From positions 1 to 29,839 of IMG/VR virus record IMGVR_UViG_3300027974_000115: DNA of 29,839 bases; one strand, 5' to 3'. Position numbers and translations under genes: made by a program. How positions within the stretch are numbered: position 1 is the first letter of the stretch; each line of letters begins with the position of its first letter. The notes under the pieces are model-generated. The model did no database searches. It saw only the letters and a list, made by a program, of their open reading frames with translations, and was not told the DNA's origin. Source of the DNA: a virus. Shown piece by piece: positions 27,213-29,839 of the stretch.

Positions 27213-29839
27213 ATGAGCTTTAACTATCAAAATCCAATAGCAGGAACTATCAACGAAGGACCAATCGGCGTTTCTCTTGATAACAGTAATGGTACAAACT
27301 TCAGTGTATACTCTATAGGTGGGTATATGGAAGTTTACTCGCACCAAAATTTAAACTATACAATACCTGAGGGAAGCTCGGGTCAAATTTTGTATAGTGG
27401 GAATACTATACCTATCGCATTCAATTATAATGCACCAAATGAATTTCCAAATGTTTTAACACTTAATAGTGATGAAATATCTTCAGGTAGAAGACGTTTA
27501 GGTATGATGGTATATGTTATATCTGCGGATACCACATATCAATATATTATTGATGGTTATGCTGCATTATGGGATGCTGCACAAATTTCAGGAGCTCTTG
27601 GATTTGATGGATTTGGATGGACATGTGAAGACAGTACTGTAGCGGGAGCCGCGTTTTTAAATGCGTGGACAGGTTCGACTATTGAAGGTGTTAGTGGTGT
27701 TACAAGAGAAAATGCGAGATGGAAAGTTGCGAATATGAACGATACTGTTATTACAGGAGGTACATATTTTTCAGCAACAACTACATTACAATTATACGAC
27801 AATTATGGAGCCACTGTAACTGTTACAGGATTTACAGGAACAGTAACGGGAGGAACATATAACAGTGGTACCTCAACGTTATCTCTTAATAATAGTGACG
27901 GTAGTGTAGTATCAATTACAGGTATAACTTCAGGGTCTGGCTCAGCCTTATCCGTTGGAGACGGAACAACAACAGTTACTTCCGTTTCAGGAATTACATT
28001 CAGTGGAGCATCGGTAGTAAATAATGGTAGTGGAAACATTACCGTAGTAATAACAGGAGGAACTAGTGGAACATCAGGTTCATCAGGAACAAGTGGAATA
28101 GATGGTAGCTCAGGAACTTCTGGTTCAAACGGAACAGACGGTTCAAGTGGAACTTCAGGTTCTAATGGTACAGATGGTTCTTCAGGAACTAGTGGTAGTA
28201 ACGGAACAGACGGTTCTTCAGGAACTTCAGGTTCAAATGGTACAGATGGTAGTTCAGGGACTAGTGGAATAGATGGTTCAAGTGGAACTTCAGGTTCTAA
28301 CGGAACAGATGGTTCTTCAGGAACTAGTGGTAGTAACGGAACAGATGGTAGTTCAGGAACTAGTGGAATAGATGGTTCAAGTGGAACTTCAGGTTCTAAT
28401 GGTACAGACGGTTCTTCAGGAACTAGCGGTAGCAACGGAACAGATGGTAGCTCAGGAACTAGTGGTAGTAATGGAACAGATGGTTCTTCAGGAACTAGCG
28501 GTAGTAATGGAACAGATGGTTCTTCAGGAACTAGCGGTATAGATGGTAGTTCGGGTACCTCAGGAACAGATGGTTCATCAGGAACAAGTGGAATAGATGG
28601 TAGCTCAGGAACTTCTGGCTCAAACGGAACAGACGGTAGTTCAGGAACTAGTGGAATAGATGGTTCTTCAGGAACTAGCGGTAGCAATGGAACAGATGGT
28701 TCTTCAGGAACTAGCGGTATAGACGGCTCAAGTGGAACTTCAGGGTCTAATGGAACGGATGGTTCTTCAGGAACCTCAGGTATAGATGGTAGCTCAGGAA
28801 CTAGCGGTAGCAATGGAACAGATGGTTCTTCAGGAACTAGTGGAATAGATGGTAGCTCAGGAACTAGCGGTAGCAATGGAACAGATGGTTCTTCAGGAAC
28901 AAGTGGAATAGATGGTAGTTCAGGAACTTCAGGTTCTAATGGAACAGACGGCTCTTCAGGAACAAGTGGAATAGACGGTAGCTCAGGAACTTCTGGTTCA
29001 AATGGAACAGACGGTTCAAGTGGAACTTCAGGTATAGATGGTTCTTCGGGAACTAGCGGTATAGATGGTTCTTCGGGAACTTCAGGTTCTAATGGAACTG
29101 ATGGTTCTTCAGGAACTAGTGGAATAGATGGTAGCTCAGGAACTTCGGGTTCTAATGGAACAGATGGCTCTTCAGGAACTAGTGGAATAGATGGTTCTTC
29201 GGGAACTAGTGGTAGCAACGGTACAGACGGTTCAAGCGGAACTTCAGGTTCTAATGGAACTGATGGCTCTTCAGGAACTAGCGGAATAGATGGTTCTTCA
29301 GGAACTAGTGGAATAGATGGTAGCTCAGGAACTTCGGGTTCTAATGGAACAGATGGCTCTTCAGGAACTAGTGGAATAGACGGTTCTTCAGGAACTTCTG
29401 GCTCAAACGGAACGGATGGTAGCTCAGGAACTTCTGGCTCAAACGGAACGGATGGTAGCTCAGGAACTTCGGGTTCTAATGGAACAGATGGCTCTTCAGG
29501 AACTAGTGGAATAGACGGTTCTTCAGGAACTTCTGGCTCAAACGGAACGGATGGTAGCTCAGGAACTAGTGGAATAGACGGTTCATCAGGAACTTCAGGT
29601 TCAAACGGAACAGATGGTTCTTCAGGAACTTCTGGCTCAAACGGAACGGATGGTAGCTCAGGAACTAGTGGAATAGATGGTAGCTCAGGAACTAGCGGTA
29701 GCAACGGAACAGATGGTTCTTCAGGAACTAGTGGAATAGATGGTAGCTCAGGAACTAGCGGTAGCAACGGAACAGATGGTTCTTCAGGAACTTCTGGCTC
29801 AAACGGAACGGATGGTAGCTCAGGAACTAGCGGTAGCAA
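27213..29839 (+). CDS. collagen-like Gly-X-Y tail fibre protein, 3' end beyond window (partial)
   Basis: Open from ATG 27213 to the right edge (875 codons plus two bases), with no stop codon; the 3' end is outside the window. Residues 1-288 are an N-terminal structural part (FNYQNPIAGTINEGPIGVSL ...), Gly/Thr/Ser-rich towards its end, where a G-T-S G-T-S run leads into the array. From residue 289 a strict Gly-X-Y array follows, made only of Gly, Ser, Thr, Ile, Asp and Asn with no proline. It consists of 54 complete modules: 23 of 9 residues (22 GSSGTSGID, one GSSGTSGTD) and 31 of 12 residues (GSSGTSGSNGTD), plus a partial one. Collagen-like fibres are known on other phages, where they form trimeric stalks; the lack of proline makes a polyglycine-II-type or other fibre an alternative. 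It probably ends in a receptor-binding tip. The opposite strand is also open here but does not encode a credible gene. Confidence 0.85.
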   Translation, partial: MSFNYQNPIAGTINEGPIGVSLDNSNGTNFSVYSIGGYMEVYSHQNLNYTIPEGSSGQILYSGNTIPIAFNYNAPNEFPNVLTLNSDEISSGRRRLGMMVYVISADTTYQYIIDGYAALWDAAQISGALGFDGFGWTCEDSTVAGAAFLNAWTGSTIEGVSGVTRENARWKVANMNDTVITGGTYFSATTTLQLYDNYGATVTVTGFTGTVTGGTYNSGTSTLSLNNSDGSVVSITGITSGSGSALSVGDGTTTVTSVSGITFSGASVVNNGSGNITVVITGGTSGTSGSSGTSGIDGSSGTSGSNGTDGSSGTSGSNGTDGSSGTSGSNGTDGSSGTSGSNGTDGSSGTSGIDGSSGTSGSNGTDGSSGTSGSNGTDGSSGTSGIDGSSGTSGSNGTDGSSGTSGSNGTDGSSGTSGSNGTDGSSGTSGSNGTDGSSGTSGIDGSSGTSGTDGSSGTSGIDGSSGTSGSNGTDGSSGTSGIDGSSGTSGSNGTDGSSGTSGIDGSSGTSGSNGTDGSSGTSGIDGSSGTSGSNGTDGSSGTSGIDGSSGTSGSNGTDGSSGTSGIDGSSGTSGSNGTDGSSGTSGIDGSSGTSGSNGTDGSSGTSGIDGSSGTSGIDGSSGTSGSNGTDGSSGTSGIDGSSGTSGSNGTDGSSGTSGIDGSSGTSGSNGTDGSSGTSGSNGTDGSSGTSGIDGSSGTSGIDGSSGTSGSNGTDGSSGTSGIDGSSGTSGSNGTDGSSGTSGSNGTDGSSGTSGSNGTDGSSGTSGIDGSSGTSGSNGTDGSSGTSGIDGSSGTSGSNGTDGSSGTSGSNGTDGSSGTSGIDGSSGTSGSNGTDGSSGTSGIDGSSGTSGSNGTDGSSGTSGSNGTDGSSGTSGS
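29316..29432 (+). repeat. 117-base exact direct repeat, copy 1
   Basis: Identical over 117 bases to 29451-29567 (offset 135 bases = four modules: 36+27+36+36). The flanking bases differ on both sides, so this is a recent local duplication within the collagen-like array. Confidence 0.9.
29451..29567 (+). repeat. 117-base exact direct repeat, copy 2
   Basis: Second copy of the 117-base repeat at 29316-29432, in the same reading frame. Confidence 0.9.

Larger units (their letters stand above)
28077..29839 (+). repeat. two-module collagen-like coding repeat array
   Basis: An in-frame array of 27-base and 36-base units, 54 complete plus 26 bases of another. The first 14 units favour long runs of the 36-base unit; from unit 16 on, 27- and 36-base units mostly alternate. 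Synonymous Ser and Gly codons vary between units (tct/tca/agt/agc, ggt/gga/ggc). Confidence 0.95.

Noticed and set aside
27803-29839. A 678-codon open frame on the minus strand (Pro/Glu/Val/Leu repeats) opposite the collagen-like gene.
   Set aside because: It is the reverse complement of the Gly-X-Y array in a shifted phase, and exists only because the few sense codons used lack the triplets that give antisense stops. It has no independent start context, and the sense frame is continuous with a non-repetitive N-terminus.
22903-29839. Diversity-generating retroelement (template/variable repeat pair) acting on the surface proteins.
   Set aside because: No reverse transcriptase gene and no adenine-biased near-copy of a C-terminal coding segment was seen in the window.
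25730-29839. CRISPR array or non-coding satellite DNA.
   Set aside because: The repeats are in frame, show synonymous codon variation and have no regular spacer structure, so they are protein-coding.

Overview
The window looks like part of the genome of a tailed, contractile-tail bacteriophage (T4-like core modules) that infects a member of the Bacteroidota, probably Flavobacterium-like. The phage assignment rests on recognisable UvsX, RNase H/FEN, DnaB-type helicase, gp25-like and gp6-like genes in one dense, single-strand layout. The host inference rests on a very A+T-rich sequence, A/T-rich leaders with almost no Shine-Dalgarno sites, SprB-type repeats of the kind found in Bacteroidota surface adhesins, and a nrdB-nrdA gene order. 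The host was not determined directly. All credible genes are on the + strand, and I saw no tRNA, rRNA, CRISPR, IS element or reverse transcriptase.

Left block (1-8096), replication and nucleotide metabolism: the 3' part of an HNH-like gene, a small unknown gene, uvsX recombinase, a 5'-3' exonuclease/RNase H, a second unknown gene, a replicative helicase, then class Ia ribonucleotide reductase small and large subunits. Together they supply recombination-dependent replication, primer removal, fork unwinding and dNTPs. The block ends at a strong 13-bp hairpin terminator (8103-8134).

Middle block (8181-25412), virion tail/baseplate: gp25-like and gp6-like wedge proteins, a 1586-residue protein with an unexpected hydrophobic segment and Cys cluster, three overlapping structural genes (one with a PKD-like domain), a 302-residue protein, a 995-residue tail protein with a P2 gpI-like motif, a 710-residue protein with seven SprB-like modules, and a small protein with a Cys ladder. 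Most junctions overlap by 1-8 bases, which suggests translational coupling. A conserved element, CTATTTATAA, precedes three of the transcription-unit-like starts (8181, 10592, 19008). The last two share an identical 19-bp sequence at nearly the same distance from ATG, so it is a good candidate phage late promoter.

Right block (25508-29839), surface-exposed fibres: a 562-residue protein with a 300-residue Thr/Pro-rich stalk and a C-terminal globular domain, then a gene running off the right edge that encodes a proline-free collagen-like Gly-X-Y fibre built from two modules of 9 and 12 residues (54 complete modules). Three repeat proteins of different architecture (SprB-like, mucin-like, collagen-like) lie close together. 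I read this as a host-recognition or surface-display cassette, and it is the most interesting part of the window.
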